This document shows positions 1 through 8,313 of a stretch of 49,936 nt of DNA, in pieces. The stretch covers positions 7,338 through 57,273 of the forward strand of contig NZ_AOMA01000167.1 of assembly GCF_000337895.1 (NCBI RefSeq), written 5' to 3'. How positions within the stretch are numbered: position 1 is the stretch's first letter; each line of letters opens with the position of its first letter. The DNA comes from Halobiforma nitratireducens JCM 10879. Lineage in GTDB: Archaea > Halobacteriota > Halobacteria > Halobacteriales > Natrialbaceae. A program made the translations under genes and the position numbers. The notes under the pieces are model-generated. The model saw only the letters and a program-made list of their open reading frames with translations, ran no database searches and was not told where the DNA came from.

Positions 1-20
1 GAACGGGAGTCCACGCGAAA

Positions 21-97
21 GCCTCGGGGTCGTACGGAAATCTTCGATTTCCGTGATGACGAGAATCTCCGATTCTCGAACCACTTGACCCCGAGGC
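21..97. repeat. Three-way-junction inverted repeat (Y-shaped)
   Basis: An 11-bp outer stem (21-31 with 87-97, perfect) encloses two perfect hairpins: 34-42/46-54 with loop TTC and 60-67/71-78 with loop TCC. It lies four bases beyond the blh stop codon. All three stems are perfect, so a cruciform or RNA structure is likely. It could act as a blh 3-prime end structure or be a dispersed REP/MITE-like palindrome. No coding potential is apparent. Confidence 0.7.
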
Positions 98-100
98 GAT

Positions 101-1138
101 TTACGGCACGTACCAGATTCCCCGCCCGACGTCGAGCCACTCGCCGACGACGACGTGGGGCAACGCGACGATACAGATGAAGATCGTGTAGAACGCGACC
201 AGTCCCGGGAGCAGCGGTAGTCCGCCCAGCGGGTTCGGAACGACGACCCAGAGCACGGCTGCGACGGTCGCCGTCGCGAGCGCACCGACGACGAGCGCAG
301 CCCACGCCAGCCCGACCGGGAGCCCGTCGTCCCGGTGCTCGAGTTGCCGGTTCACTGCGGCGCTCCGAGCGGACTGGCGAAGCGAGTACCACAGCGGGAA
401 GTAGAGCCCGATGGCGACGACCACCGGCACGACCGCGAAGAAGACGACGAGCAGCGACGTCTCGAAGACATCGAGCAGCCAGGCCCGACTCGCACCACCG
501 ATCAGGAGGCCGCTACCGAGATGGGCAACGACTCCCAGCGCGAAGAGGCCGCCCAGCGCCGTGATCGCGACGTCGGGGCCCGAGGCGAGCGGGACGGACA
601 ACGCGGGGTCGAACAGCGCGAGCATGTAATCGGAGAAGCCGACGAACGTCTCGGTCCAGAACACGAGTGGGACGATCATCACGGCTCCGCCCCGGACCAG
701 CGCGGCCAGGAACCGCTGCCAGCGGTACTCGAGGTGGTCGGAGCCGACCTGTGCGTCCATCACCCGGAGATCGCCGTGACCGCCCTTGGCGACCGCAGTG
801 GCGAACGCAAGTCCGAGCGCGAGGACCGGGGCGAGCAGGAAGAAGGCGATAAAACCCGCGACGAACGCCAGGTACAGGGCGACGTACCGAGCCCCGAACG
901 GGAGCCCGCGCCGGCGAAGGTTGGTGAAGTGTTCGTAGCCGCCGTGCGGGAGGTTGATCGCGACCATCCCGACGAGGTAGATGAGCATCTGGATATCGAG
1001 CGACGGCGTCCGACCCAGCAGCGCCGCGGCTCCGAACGCGGCGATCACGACGAGCAGTGCGACCCGGGACGCGTCGACGACCAGGCGTTCCAGCGGCGGA
1101 ACGCCTCGGTGTTCGATCCGCGACGAACCGGTTTCCAT
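101..1138 (-). CDS. blh: Brp/Blh family beta-carotene 15,15'-dioxygenase
   Basis: A 345-residue polytopic membrane protein with the conserved His-rich Brp/Blh motifs NLPHGGYEH, KGGHGDL and PHVVVGEWLD, the presumed iron ligands. The family cleaves beta-carotene to two retinals, supplying the chromophore of rhodopsins. Several hydrophobic segments of about 20 residues span the length. The start is ATG at 1138, divergent from the Bat-type regulator across about 128 bp. Neighbouring lycopene cyclase makes the beta-carotene substrate precursor, so the locus is a retinal supply unit. Function follows from family; the family call is firm. Confidence 0.92.
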   Translation of the reverse strand: METGSSRIEHRGVPPLERLVVDASRVALLVVIAAFGAAALLGRTPSLDIQMLIYLVGMVAINLPHGGYEHFTNLRRRGLPFGARYVALYLAFVAGFIAFFLLAPVLALGLAFATAVAKGGHGDLRVMDAQVGSDHLEYRWQRFLAALVRGGAVMIVPLVFWTETFVGFSDYMLALFDPALSVPLASGPDVAITALGGLFALGVVAHLGSGLLIGGASRAWLLDVFETSLLVVFFAVVPVVVAIGLYFPLWYSLRQSARSAAVNRQLEHRDDGLPVGLAWAALVVGALATATVAAVLWVVVPNPLGGLPLLPGLVAFYTIFICIVALPHVVVGEWLDVGRGIWYVP

Positions 1139-1233
1139 GTGCCCTGATACGTCCGCGGGACGGTTGTTCCCTGACCGTACTGCGACGGCCTTTTTTGGCG
1201 GAGAGCGTCCCGCTGGCGACTCAGACGACCCAA

Positions 1234-1242
1234 ACGTTTACT
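1234..1242 (+). promoter_or_regulatory. Probable TATA box of the bat gene
   Basis: A T/A-rich CGTTTACTC element lies about 29 bases before the GTG start at 1267, the usual haloarchaeal spacing for a leaderless transcript. A 6-bp inverted repeat (1255-1260 and 1263-1268) sits between this box and the start codon. Confidence 0.5.
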
Positions 1243-1266
1243 CCGGATCGTCCCACAGTTCAAACT

Positions 1267-3303
1267 GTGACAGGAGCCCGGACTTTGCTGGTTCGCCCGC
1301 GCGGCGGGAACGACCAGCTCGCCGAGCCGCTCGAACGGGCCGATTGTCGTGTGACGACGGCTGAGTGTGCGACGACGGCGGTCGCCAAGCTCTCGACGGA
1401 CGAGCGGGGATTCGACTGTCTCGTCAGCGAGTACGATCTTCCCGGTGACGACGGACTGTCGCTGTACGATGCGGTCCGTGACGTCGATCCGACCGTTCCG
1501 TTCGTTCTCGTAACTGACCGCGACGAGGAGATAACGAGCGAGGCCTTCGACGTCGGCGTCGACAGAGTGTTGTACAAGAACGGCTCCAATCCCGAGGAGA
1601 GCCTGACTGCGGCCGTTTCGGAGCTGGCCGCATCGACCGACAGACTCGGTCCCCAGCAGGACATCACGGGACACGAGCCGGAGCCGGAAGAGATCGTCCG
1701 AGCGATCGAGGACGCGCCGATCGGAATCAGCCTGAGCGATCCGTCCTTGCCGGACAACCCGCTGGTTTACGTCAACCGGGCCTGGGAGGAGTTGACGGGG
1801 TACGAAGAGGAGACCGTGCTTGGCCGAAACCCGCGACTACTGCAAGGCCCCGATACCGACGACGAGGCCATCGAAAAGCTGGCAAACGGCATCCGCGACG
1901 GGGAACCGACGACGGTCGAAATTCGGAACTACCGACGCGACGGAACGCCGTTCTGGAACGAGTTAACGATCGCACCGATCGGGAACGAAGGCGACGACGC
2001 GACCGCGGACGACGAGTACGCCCACTACGTCGGCTTCCAGAACGACGTCAGCGACCGGAAAGCCGCCGAGGAACTGGCCGAGGAACGATCCGAGCGACTC
2101 TCGGCCGAGCGAGCGGCACTCAGTCGCATCCTCGGTCGCGTGAACGGCCTCGTCAACGAGATTACGCGCATTCTGGTCGAGGAACGCGATCGGACCATGA
2201 TCGCACAGCGTCTCTGTGACGAAATCACCGACGAGCGCGGCTACACGGCGGGGTGGATCGGCACGGTGACTCGAGCCGACACCGGCAACGGTAGCGAACC
2301 GGTCCACAGCCTGCGTCTGACGGCCCGCGCTGGAGTTCCCGACGAGGTACCGGCCGAACCGACGCTTGCCGAGCTCCCGAACGCGGTTCGCGAGTGTGTC
2401 GAGACGAACGACGTCGCCGGCTGTGCAGTCGAGGACTGTGACGCAACACAGCTCGGCCCCGCCTCGTTTGGAGCTCGCCGGATGGCCGTCGTTCCGCTCG
2501 TCTACGGCCGACAACGGTACGGTCTCCTCGGGGTGTACGCCGACGGCGCGGAGGCGCTCGACCACCGCGAGCGGTCCCTGTTCGAGTCGATCGGGCAGAT
2601 GATCGCGAGTCGGCTCAACGCACTCGAGCGGACCCGCATCCTCACCGCCGACCGCGTGATCGAGGTGGAAGTCGAAGTCCGCGACGAGTCGTTTCCCCTC
2701 TCGAGGGCCGCCGAGGCTCTCGGAAGCGAGATCGAGTACGTGGGGCTGACGACGGGACCCGAACAGCGGACCTGCGAACTGTTCCTGACGACCGACGGCG
2801 GCGTCGATGTCGAGGACCTGACTGCCCTCTCGCTCGTCGAGGACACCCGCACGATCGCGGAGGGTGACGACGAACATACCTTCGCGATCACCGTCTCCTC
2901 GTCGTCGCCGTTCGCCGATCTCGCGGAGTACGGGGTCTCGGTCGACGGGATCACGGCGACCCCTGGACGGGCCGTGCTGACGCTCGAGCTCCCACCCGAC
3001 CAGGAAGTCCGGTCCGTCCTCGAGATACTCGACGGGCTGTACGACCAGACCGCGTTACAGTCCCGACACGAACACGACCGGCAGCGGGAGACGTCACTCG
3101 AGTTCGCCAGCGAAGTCGACGCGAAGCTGACGGAGCGACAGCACGCCGCCCTCGAGGCTGCACACATGAACGGCTACTTCGAGTGGCCGCGACCGACCGA
3201 CGGGAGCGAGATCGCCGACACGATGGGAATCACGCGACAGACGTTCCACCAGCACCTTCGCGCGGCCGAGCGCAAACTCGTCGACGCCTACCTCGAGTGT
3301 TGA
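1267..3303 (+). CDS. bat: Bat-type regulator: receiver-like, PAS/LOV-like, GAF, HTH-10
   Basis: About 678 residues from GTG at 1267; earlier in-frame starts would read through the blh promoter and antisense to blh. Domains: receiver-like fold (about 5-120) in which the phosphoacceptor position is Glu (SEYDLPG) rather than Asp; PAS with LOV-like flavin motif GRNPRLLQG (Pro189 in the photoactive cysteine position); a coiled linker; GAF; the Bat-associated region; and a C-terminal HTH-10 (LTERQHAALEAAH ... TFHQHLRAAERK). By family it is a DNA-binding activator of bacterioopsin/retinal genes responding to redox or light. Position between blh and crtY supports control of retinal synthesis. Actual targets are inferred. 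Confidence 0.88.
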   Translation: MTGARTLLVRPRGGNDQLAEPLERADCRVTTAECATTAVAKLSTDERGFDCLVSEYDLPGDDGLSLYDAVRDVDPTVPFVLVTDRDEEITSEAFDVGVDRVLYKNGSNPEESLTAAVSELAASTDRLGPQQDITGHEPEPEEIVRAIEDAPIGISLSDPSLPDNPLVYVNRAWEELTGYEEETVLGRNPRLLQGPDTDDEAIEKLANGIRDGEPTTVEIRNYRRDGTPFWNELTIAPIGNEGDDATADDEYAHYVGFQNDVSDRKAAEELAEERSERLSAERAALSRILGRVNGLVNEITRILVEERDRTMIAQRLCDEITDERGYTAGWIGTVTRADTGNGSEPVHSLRLTARAGVPDEVPAEPTLAELPNAVRECVETNDVAGCAVEDCDATQLGPASFGARRMAVVPLVYGRQRYGLLGVYADGAEALDHRERSLFESIGQMIASRLNALERTRILTADRVIEVEVEVRDESFPLSRAAEALGSEIEYVGLTTGPEQRTCELFLTTDGGVDVEDLTALSLVEDTRTIAEGDDEHTFAITVSSSSPFADLAEYGVSVDGITATPGRAVLTLELPPDQEVRSVLEILDGLYDQTALQSRHEHDRQRETSLEFASEVDAKLTERQHAALEAAHMNGYFEWPRPTDGSEIADTMGITRQTFHQHLRAAERKLVDAYLEC

Positions 3304-3472
3304 GTTCGGAACTGGAGCCAAACAGACACTGCGTCTCGATCCACCTCCGACCGGACGGGAATCGACCCTGACGTGTATGGTCCAATGGTTATAGTCGCGA
3401 GGGAACTAGGGCCGAATAGTCCGTGATCGACCGCTGGTTACCGTCGCTCGACGATCGTAAACGTAGGAACCG

Positions 3473-4264
3473 ATGAGTGTTCAGTACGGCTATCTTGCCT
3501 TCCATCTCGTCTTTATCGTCCCGCCGATACTGCTGCTGGGATGGCTGTCGGTCCGTCGCTCGGGGGCGTGGCTCGACCGGCGGTCGCTGTCCGGCCTCGC
3601 TATTATGATCGTGCTGGCGGTCGTCTACACCACACCCTGGACGAACGTGATGATCCCCGAGGGGGTCTGGTGGTACGGCGACGGTGCCGTCGTCGCTCGG
3701 CTGTGGTACACGCCGGTCGAAGAGTACCTCTTTTTCGTCCTCCAGCCGGTCCTGACGGCGCTGTGGCTGTTCCAGTTTCTCACTGTCGCCGATCGGTCGC
3801 TGCGCATTCCGATGGGACATCGGATCGCCGGCGCACTGGCCGGACTCGGAATCTCTGTCGTCGGCTGGGGCCTGCTCGAGACGACTGCGACGTTCTATCT
3901 CGGGTCGATCCTGTTCTGGGCGGGCCCGATCCTCGCGATCCAGTGGGCGTTCGGACTGACGTATCTGCGAGACGTCTGGCCGACGGTGCTCGTCGGCGTC
4001 GGCGTGCCGACGTTGTACCTTTGGGTTGCCGACCGGGTCGCGATCGGTCTCGGTATCTGGGAGATTTCGGGGACCCATACCGTCGGTTACACGCTGTTGG
4101 GATTACCCGTCGAGGAAGCACTGTTTTTCCTGGTGACGAACGTCTTCGTCGTTCAGGGGATCGTCTTCTACGTCTGGCTACTCGACCGCCGCGAGGAACT
4201 GCGGGCACTGGTGTCGGCACCCGACTGGACGCCGAACGTCGATCCCGACGTCGACCGTAGCTAG
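3473..4264 (+). CDS. crtY: Lycopene beta-cyclase (CrtYcd-fusion type)
   Basis: A 263-residue integral membrane protein with two homologous halves of the archaeal/fungal lycopene cyclase domain. Each half carries the family PxEE(Y/A)LFF signature: TPVEEYLFFVLQ in the first half, PVEEALFFLVTN in the second. The enzyme closes the ends of lycopene into beta-ionone rings, giving beta-carotene, the substrate of the Blh enzyme encoded upstream. The start is ATG at 3473, 169 bases after the bat stop. In other haloarchaea this gene clusters with brp, bat and bop; no opsin gene lies here. Confidence 0.93.
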   Translation: MSVQYGYLAFHLVFIVPPILLLGWLSVRRSGAWLDRRSLSGLAIMIVLAVVYTTPWTNVMIPEGVWWYGDGAVVARLWYTPVEEYLFFVLQPVLTALWLFQFLTVADRSLRIPMGHRIAGALAGLGISVVGWGLLETTATFYLGSILFWAGPILAIQWAFGLTYLRDVWPTVLVGVGVPTLYLWVADRVAIGLGIWEISGTHTVGYTLLGLPVEEALFFLVTNVFVVQGIVFYVWLLDRREELRALVSAPDWTPNVDPDVDRS

Positions 4265-4459
4265 CCTCGTCCCTGCTCGCTCATGGCAGCGAACTCAGAA
4301 GTCCCGAATACGACTCGAGGGGGTACAACCGCTATCGAAATGAAAACGGCAGGCCACGACGCTGCCCGACGAGCTGCCGCTCAGGCGAAAACCAGTGACC
4401 GACCTCGGTGGTCGCTCGTCGACCCGACTGTCGAATCGGGCACGGGAGTTCGGCGCTCG

Positions 4460-4633
4460 TTACTCCCAGTCCGGAAGCGACGCGGCCTCGTCTCTCGGTA
4501 CCGAAATCCAGGCACCGTCACGGGCGATATTGGCGATGACGAGGTGTGGCTGGCCGTCGATCTCGTCGATCGCTGCCACGATCTCGCTGCCCTCGGTCGG
4601 AAGTTTCCCGACTGAGCCTGGAGTAGGCGTCAT
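4460..4633 (-). CDS. Small conserved haloarchaeal protein (DUF7556-like)
   Basis: A 57-residue acidic protein beginning MTPTPGSVGKL, containing EIVAAIDEIDGQPHLVIANI and ending ASLPDWE. The ATG at 4633 is preferred to an in-frame TTG nine bases upstream. It resembles a short protein seen widely in haloarchaea, which I associate tentatively with DUF7556. The alternation of hydrophobic strands suggests a small beta fold. It stands alone between crtY (convergent) and purU. Function is unknown. Confidence 0.7.
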   Translation of the reverse strand: MTPTPGSVGKLPTEGSEIVAAIDEIDGQPHLVIANIARDGAWISVPRDEAASLPDWE

Positions 4634-4755
4634 GTTCGACAATCTCCCCTTTATCGCTATGAATGTTCCGGATCGAAGATTCAGGTTGATCGAATCTAAC
4701 TCTCAAAACCGATAACGACCACGACTCCAAATGTAATGATTGTCAGGAACGGATA

Positions 4756-5703
4756 TTAGTCGTCGGCGATCGCGCTCCCGATCCCGTCGACGGGACGGTC
4801 CGGCGTCGCGTCGTCGATCTCGTCAGGGAGACCGAGCTGGTATTCGTTGGCATCGTCCCGAACACTCGTCCGTCCGCGGTGGACGGAGACGTCGCCGTTC
4901 AGGTGCAGGCGGACCGCCTCCAGCAGGGCCTCGGCCTCGAGGGGCTGGCCTCGGTGTTTCAGGTCTTCGACGTCGGCATCGTCGGGAACGTCGAAGGCGC
5001 GCTGGGTGATGATCGGCCCCTGATCGAGGTCGGTCGTCACGTAGTGAGCGGTGACGCCGGCCACGCGAACGCCCTCGTCGACGGCTTGCCGGTAGGCCTC
5101 CGCACCGGGGAACGCGGGCAGCAGGGAGGGATGGACGTTGATGATCCGGTCCTCGTACCGGAACACGACGTTCGGGCTGAGGATGCGCATGTACCGTGCC
5201 AGCACGATGAGATCGGCATCGTACTCCGCGAGCACGTCGAGCAGTTCGTCTTCGTTTTGGCGTCCCTTCTCGTCGCCGATGTCGTGGAACGGAACGCCGT
5301 AGTGCTCCGCCAGCGGTTCGAGGTCGTCGTGGTTGCCGATGACGACGCCGATGTCCGCGCCGAGCTCGTCGTTGGTCCAGGCTTCGAACAACGCCTCGAG
5401 ACAGTGACTCTCCTTGGTGACGAGGACAGCGATCTGCTGGTTCTCGCGATCGGCGGGGAACCGGACCTGGACGTCGAGCCCGAGGTCGTCGCCGAGGTCG
5501 TGGAGGTCCTCGCGGAGCTTCTCCTGAGTACAGACCATCTCCGTGGTGTCGACCGCGAGGTACATCCGAAAGACGCCGTCACGGACGGCCTGATCGAGGT
5601 CCTCGATGTTGACTCCGCGCTCGAACAGGAGGCTCGTCACGTTCGCGATCAGCCCGGTGTCGTCGTCTCCGATCACCGTGATTTCGGTCAGGTCGGTCGT
5701 CAT
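4756..5703 (-). CDS. purU: Formyltetrahydrofolate deformylase
   Basis: An N-terminal ACT domain (about 5-85, starting TEITVIGDDDTGLIANVTSL) is followed by a formyltransferase-type catalytic domain. Its motifs include NHDDL, ILSPNVV, NVHPSLLPAFPGA and GVTAHYVTTDLDQGPII, the latter carrying the catalytic His/Asp set. The enzyme hydrolyses 10-formyl-THF to formate and THF. The C-terminus runs about 35-40 acidic residues past the usual end. The ATG at 5703 is chosen because GGAGGTG (5710-5716) is a good ribosome binding site for it; the upstream GTG lies inside that site. Confidence 0.9.
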   Translation of the reverse strand: MTTDLTEITVIGDDDTGLIANVTSLLFERGVNIEDLDQAVRDGVFRMYLAVDTTEMVCTQEKLREDLHDLGDDLGLDVQVRFPADRENQQIAVLVTKESHCLEALFEAWTNDELGADIGVVIGNHDDLEPLAEHYGVPFHDIGDEKGRQNEDELLDVLAEYDADLIVLARYMRILSPNVVFRYEDRIINVHPSLLPAFPGAEAYRQAVDEGVRVAGVTAHYVTTDLDQGPIITQRAFDVPDDADVEDLKHRGQPLEAEALLEAVRLHLNGDVSVHRGRTSVRDDANEYQLGLPDEIDDATPDRPVDGIGSAIADD

Positions 5704-5709
5704 CGCTGC

Positions 5710-5716
5710 CACCTCC
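5710..5716 (-). promoter_or_regulatory. Ribosome binding site deciding the purU start
   Basis: On the minus strand GGAGGTG precedes the ATG at 5703 by six bases. The longer reading frame would start at the GTG inside this motif, which is therefore unlikely. Confidence 0.65.
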
Positions 5717-5821
5717 GCTCGAGCGCGCGTCGATACATTGGACGTTTCTCAGACCCCGGGTGACTAAAAGTCCTGTCTTCCGCGGTCGCCACGTCGGCTA
5801 CTCGAGTTGTCCGCCCCCAAT

Positions 5822-5829
5822 TATTAATA
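5822..5829 (+). promoter_or_regulatory. TATTAATA promoter element
   Basis: A palindromic TATTAATA octamer 44 bases before the oxidoreductase ATG, followed by a GGAGG motif at 5855-5859. The same octamer recurs at 9656-9663 and 12064-12071. Confidence 0.5.
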
Positions 5830-5873
5830 CCACATCCAATCTTGTTAAGTGCGTGGAGGACCTGGACGGTGAT

Positions 5874-7181
5874 ATGACACGCTCGACCGACCTCGAGGTC
5901 GCGATCGTCGGTGCCGGTCCCGCGGGTATCGGAACCGCCGTCGCACTGGAGAAACTCGACCTCGAGTACGCCGTCCTCGAACGCGACTGCATCGGCGCGT
6001 CGTTCCGGCAGTGGCCCGACGAGATGCGCCTGTTGACGCCGTCGTTCCCCGCGAACGCCTTCGGCGTGCGCGATCTCAACGCCGTGACGCCGGACACCTC
6101 CCCCGCGCTCGCGCTCGATCGGGAACACCCGACCGGCGATCAGTACGCCGACTACCTCGAGGCAGTCGCCGACTTTCACGACCTGCCGATCGAAACCGGC
6201 GTCGATGTCGAGCGCGTCGTCCACGACGACGACGGTCCGTTCACGCTCGAGACCGACAGGGAGCCGATCGACGCACAGTACGTCGTCTGGGCGGCGGGGC
6301 AGTACCAGTATCCCGCGAACGGGTCGATGCCGGGCGCGGACCGGGCAGTTCACGTCGCGGAGATCGACTCCTGGTCGACGTACGTCGACTCGCTTTCGGT
6401 CCCGTCGTCCGAATCGTCAGGTTCGGAAGCGACCGACGATCCGGGCGAACCACCAACCCGGACCGCGGCGGACGGCGCGGGCGCGGAGACGAGGAGTTCC
6501 CAGGAACCGATCGGGGACGACGCTATCGTCGTCGGCGGTGCGGAAAGCGGGATCGACGCCGCCCTCGAGCTCGCCGAGCGGGGGGTTTCGGTGACCGTCC
6601 TCGACGAGGAGGGGCCCTGGCAGTTTCGCAGCCCCGACCCGAGCGAGGTGCTCTCGCCGCGAACGACCGAACGCCTCGAAGCTGCGCTGACCGACGGTGC
6701 GCCCATCGACCTCGTCGACGGCATCCGAGTCCAGCGAATCGAGTCCGTTACAGACACTACCACGGATGGCTCCGCCGATCCGACCGACAGTTACCTGCCC
6801 GGCCGGGAAACCGAAGGGTACGCCGTCATCACGACGAGTGGCGACCGGATCAGCTCACGATCGCCGCCGATCCTCGCAACGGGGTTCGACACCAGTCTCT
6901 CGCTCGTTGCGGACCTGTTTGCGTTCGAGAACGGACTCCCCGAACTCACCGAGCGGGACGAGTCGACGGCGACGCCAGGGCTGTTCCTCGTCGGGCCGGA
7001 GGTCGCCCACAACGGGCAGAAATTCTGTTTCATCTACAAGTTCCGGCGACGGTTCGCCATCGTCGCCGAAACCATCGGCGAACGGCTCGCTGTCGACACC
7101 GATCCGCTCGCGGAGTACCGCGAGAAGGAGATGTACCTCGAGGACCTCGAGTGCTGTGAGCCCGAGTACTGCGACTGTTGA
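5874..7181 (+). CDS. FAD/NAD(P)-dependent oxidoreductase with Cys-rich tail
   Basis: About 435 residues. An N-terminal dinucleotide-binding motif VAIVGAGPAGIGTA (FAD) is followed by a second glycine-rich motif IVVGGAESGIDAALELAERG (NAD(P)H) in the middle. The fold matches CzcO/YpdA-like flavoprotein monooxygenases or reductases. A low-complexity acidic stretch between the two nucleotide domains is an insertion. The last ten residues hold four cysteines (ECCEPEYCDC), unusual for the family. ATG at 5874 is chosen because the FAD motif begins eight residues later and a promoter box lies upstream. Substrate unknown; it neighbours CobW and FeoB genes. Confidence 0.8.
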   Translation: MTRSTDLEVAIVGAGPAGIGTAVALEKLDLEYAVLERDCIGASFRQWPDEMRLLTPSFPANAFGVRDLNAVTPDTSPALALDREHPTGDQYADYLEAVADFHDLPIETGVDVERVVHDDDGPFTLETDREPIDAQYVVWAAGQYQYPANGSMPGADRAVHVAEIDSWSTYVDSLSVPSSESSGSEATDDPGEPPTRTAADGAGAETRSSQEPIGDDAIVVGGAESGIDAALELAERGVSVTVLDEEGPWQFRSPDPSEVLSPRTTERLEAALTDGAPIDLVDGIRVQRIESVTDTTTDGSADPTDSYLPGRETEGYAVITTSGDRISSRSPPILATGFDTSLSLVADLFAFENGLPELTERDESTATPGLFLVGPEVAHNGQKFCFIYKFRRRFAIVAETIGERLAVDTDPLAEYREKEMYLEDLECCEPEYCDC

Positions 7182-7432
7182 TACGGTCGGCCAGCAGTCA
7201 CTACGAAGCCGATGGCGAACTCGGCGTCGTCGCCAATGGTGACGACTCCACCAGTACGATCGGCGTCACGTCGTCCTGTCTGACAGTACGAGTAGCGGCG
7301 TCCGGACGGATTCGACCGTTCGGCTGCGTTCCCGTCGACCGCGTGCAGGCGTCGGACGGATTGCTGTACCGAGGTCCCGGTACAACCGCCTTGGATCGCG
7401 ATTGTACTGGAACGGAGGTACGGTGAACCGAC

Positions 7433-7585
7433 TCAGTGGTTCTCGTGGATGTGGGACTGTAGCGATCCGACGTCGTCGAACCCTTCGTCACAGACCGCAC
7501 AGGTGTTGTGGTGGAGGGCGACGTGCTGGGTGACGCCGGCGGCTGACTGGAAGCTCTCGTCGCAGTTGGTGCAGTTGTATCCCAT
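7433..7585 (-). CDS. 50-residue C2H2 zinc-finger protein
   Basis: A short gene encoding 50 residues starting MGYNCTNCDESF. Two C2H2 fingers are visible: C5-x2-C8-x12-H21-x3-H25 and C29-x2-C32-x12-H45 with H47 or H50. A box TTTTTACG (7611-7618, minus strand) lies 26-33 bases before the ATG, consistent with leaderless transcription. Codon third positions are GC-rich as in neighbouring genes. Small C2H2 proteins of haloarchaea are implicated in regulation, but no target can be inferred here. The CobW zinc GTPase gene lies less than 1 kb away. Confidence 0.82.
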   Translation of the reverse strand: MGYNCTNCDESFQSAAGVTQHVALHHNTCAVCDEGFDDVGSLQSHIHENH

Positions 7586-7723
7586 GTCGTTGCTAACTGA
7601 CGGGCTCTTACGTAAAAAGGATTGCTAGGAATAACCTACCTGCTGGCCCTACATTTTAACAAAACAGTGGCGGACGGTCATTCGTCCGTCCGTGGTACAG
7701 CACCGACCCTGACCACGTGGCTC

Positions 7724-7981
7724 TCAGCGCAGGTCGTCGGCTCGTCGTCGTAGCGACGGTTCGATCGTGGTATTGTCGGCGAGTTCTTCGAGCTGTTCGC
7801 GCCCGTTGCACTCGGCGAGCCCGTTCAACGCGTATCGTCGGAACTCCCCGTCGAGGCCGCTCGTTCGGACGAGTAGCGCGAGGTTCGTTCGTTCGCCGCG
7901 CTCGATCAGTCGGTCGATCGCGTCGCGTCGGTGCGTGTGTGAGACCCGTTTCTTGACTGCCGTCTGGAAGTGTGTGGACAT
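7724..7981 (-). CDS. Hypothetical 85-residue helical protein
   Basis: Starts MSTHFQTAVKKRVSHTHRR. It is rich in Leu, Arg and Glu with helix-favouring segments (AIDRLIERGERTNLALLV, ALNGLAECNGREQLEELAD) that look like a short HEAT-like helical repeat pair. One cysteine. It is cotranscribed in direction with the DUF7511-like and CobW genes upstream (gap 91 bases). I do not recognise the family. The basic N-terminus is unusual for this acidic proteome. Confidence 0.6.
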   Translation of the reverse strand: MSTHFQTAVKKRVSHTHRRDAIDRLIERGERTNLALLVRTSGLDGEFRRYALNGLAECNGREQLEELADNTTIEPSLRRRADDLR

Positions 7982-8072
7982 GGTTCGGTATCGGTGTGTT
8001 CGTCGTCGGTGTGGGTTCGAGACCCGATTCGAGGCGGCCGTTCTTGAGACGCGAGACGACCGGCCAGATACC

Positions 8073-8306
8073 TTAGCGAGCGTCTTCTCGGGAGACGAAC
8101 GCGTCTCCCCAGGCCCTGATCCACTGATATCGCGGCGTGTCGGCGGTGACTGCCGAGTAGATCGTACAGGAATCCGACCGGCCGTCGTGACGCTCGAGGT
8201 ACGCCTGATAGCACGGCGAGATGTCGGGTTCGGGTGGGCCGGTGTCCGAATCGCCGTCGGGCTGGCTGCGGTCGGTCGCGTCGTGGCTGCTCACGTCGTC
8301 GGTCAC
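8073..8306 (-). CDS. DUF7511-like small protein
   Basis: About 77 residues from GTG at 8306, seven bases after the CobW stop. A longer frame from 8390 would overlap cobW and adds a basic non-conserved leader, so GTG is preferred. The C-terminal part SDSCTIYSAVT ... YQWIRAWGDAFVSREDAR fits the haloarchaeal pattern CTIY-x-W-(I/L)-x-A-x-FV that I associate with DUF7511. The N-terminus is Asp/Ser-rich and probably disordered. The tight spacing indicates one operon with cobW. Function unknown. Confidence 0.65.
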   Translation of the reverse strand: MTDDVSSHDATDRSQPDGDSDTGPPEPDISPCYQAYLERHDGRSDSCTIYSAVTADTPRYQWIRAWGDAFVSREDAR

Positions 8307-8313
8307 CTCGATC

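Noticed and set aside
1057-1266. Upstream extension of the bat reading frame
   Set aside because: Runs antisense to blh and through its promoter region; the receiver-like domain starts right after GTG 1267, which has a TATA box.
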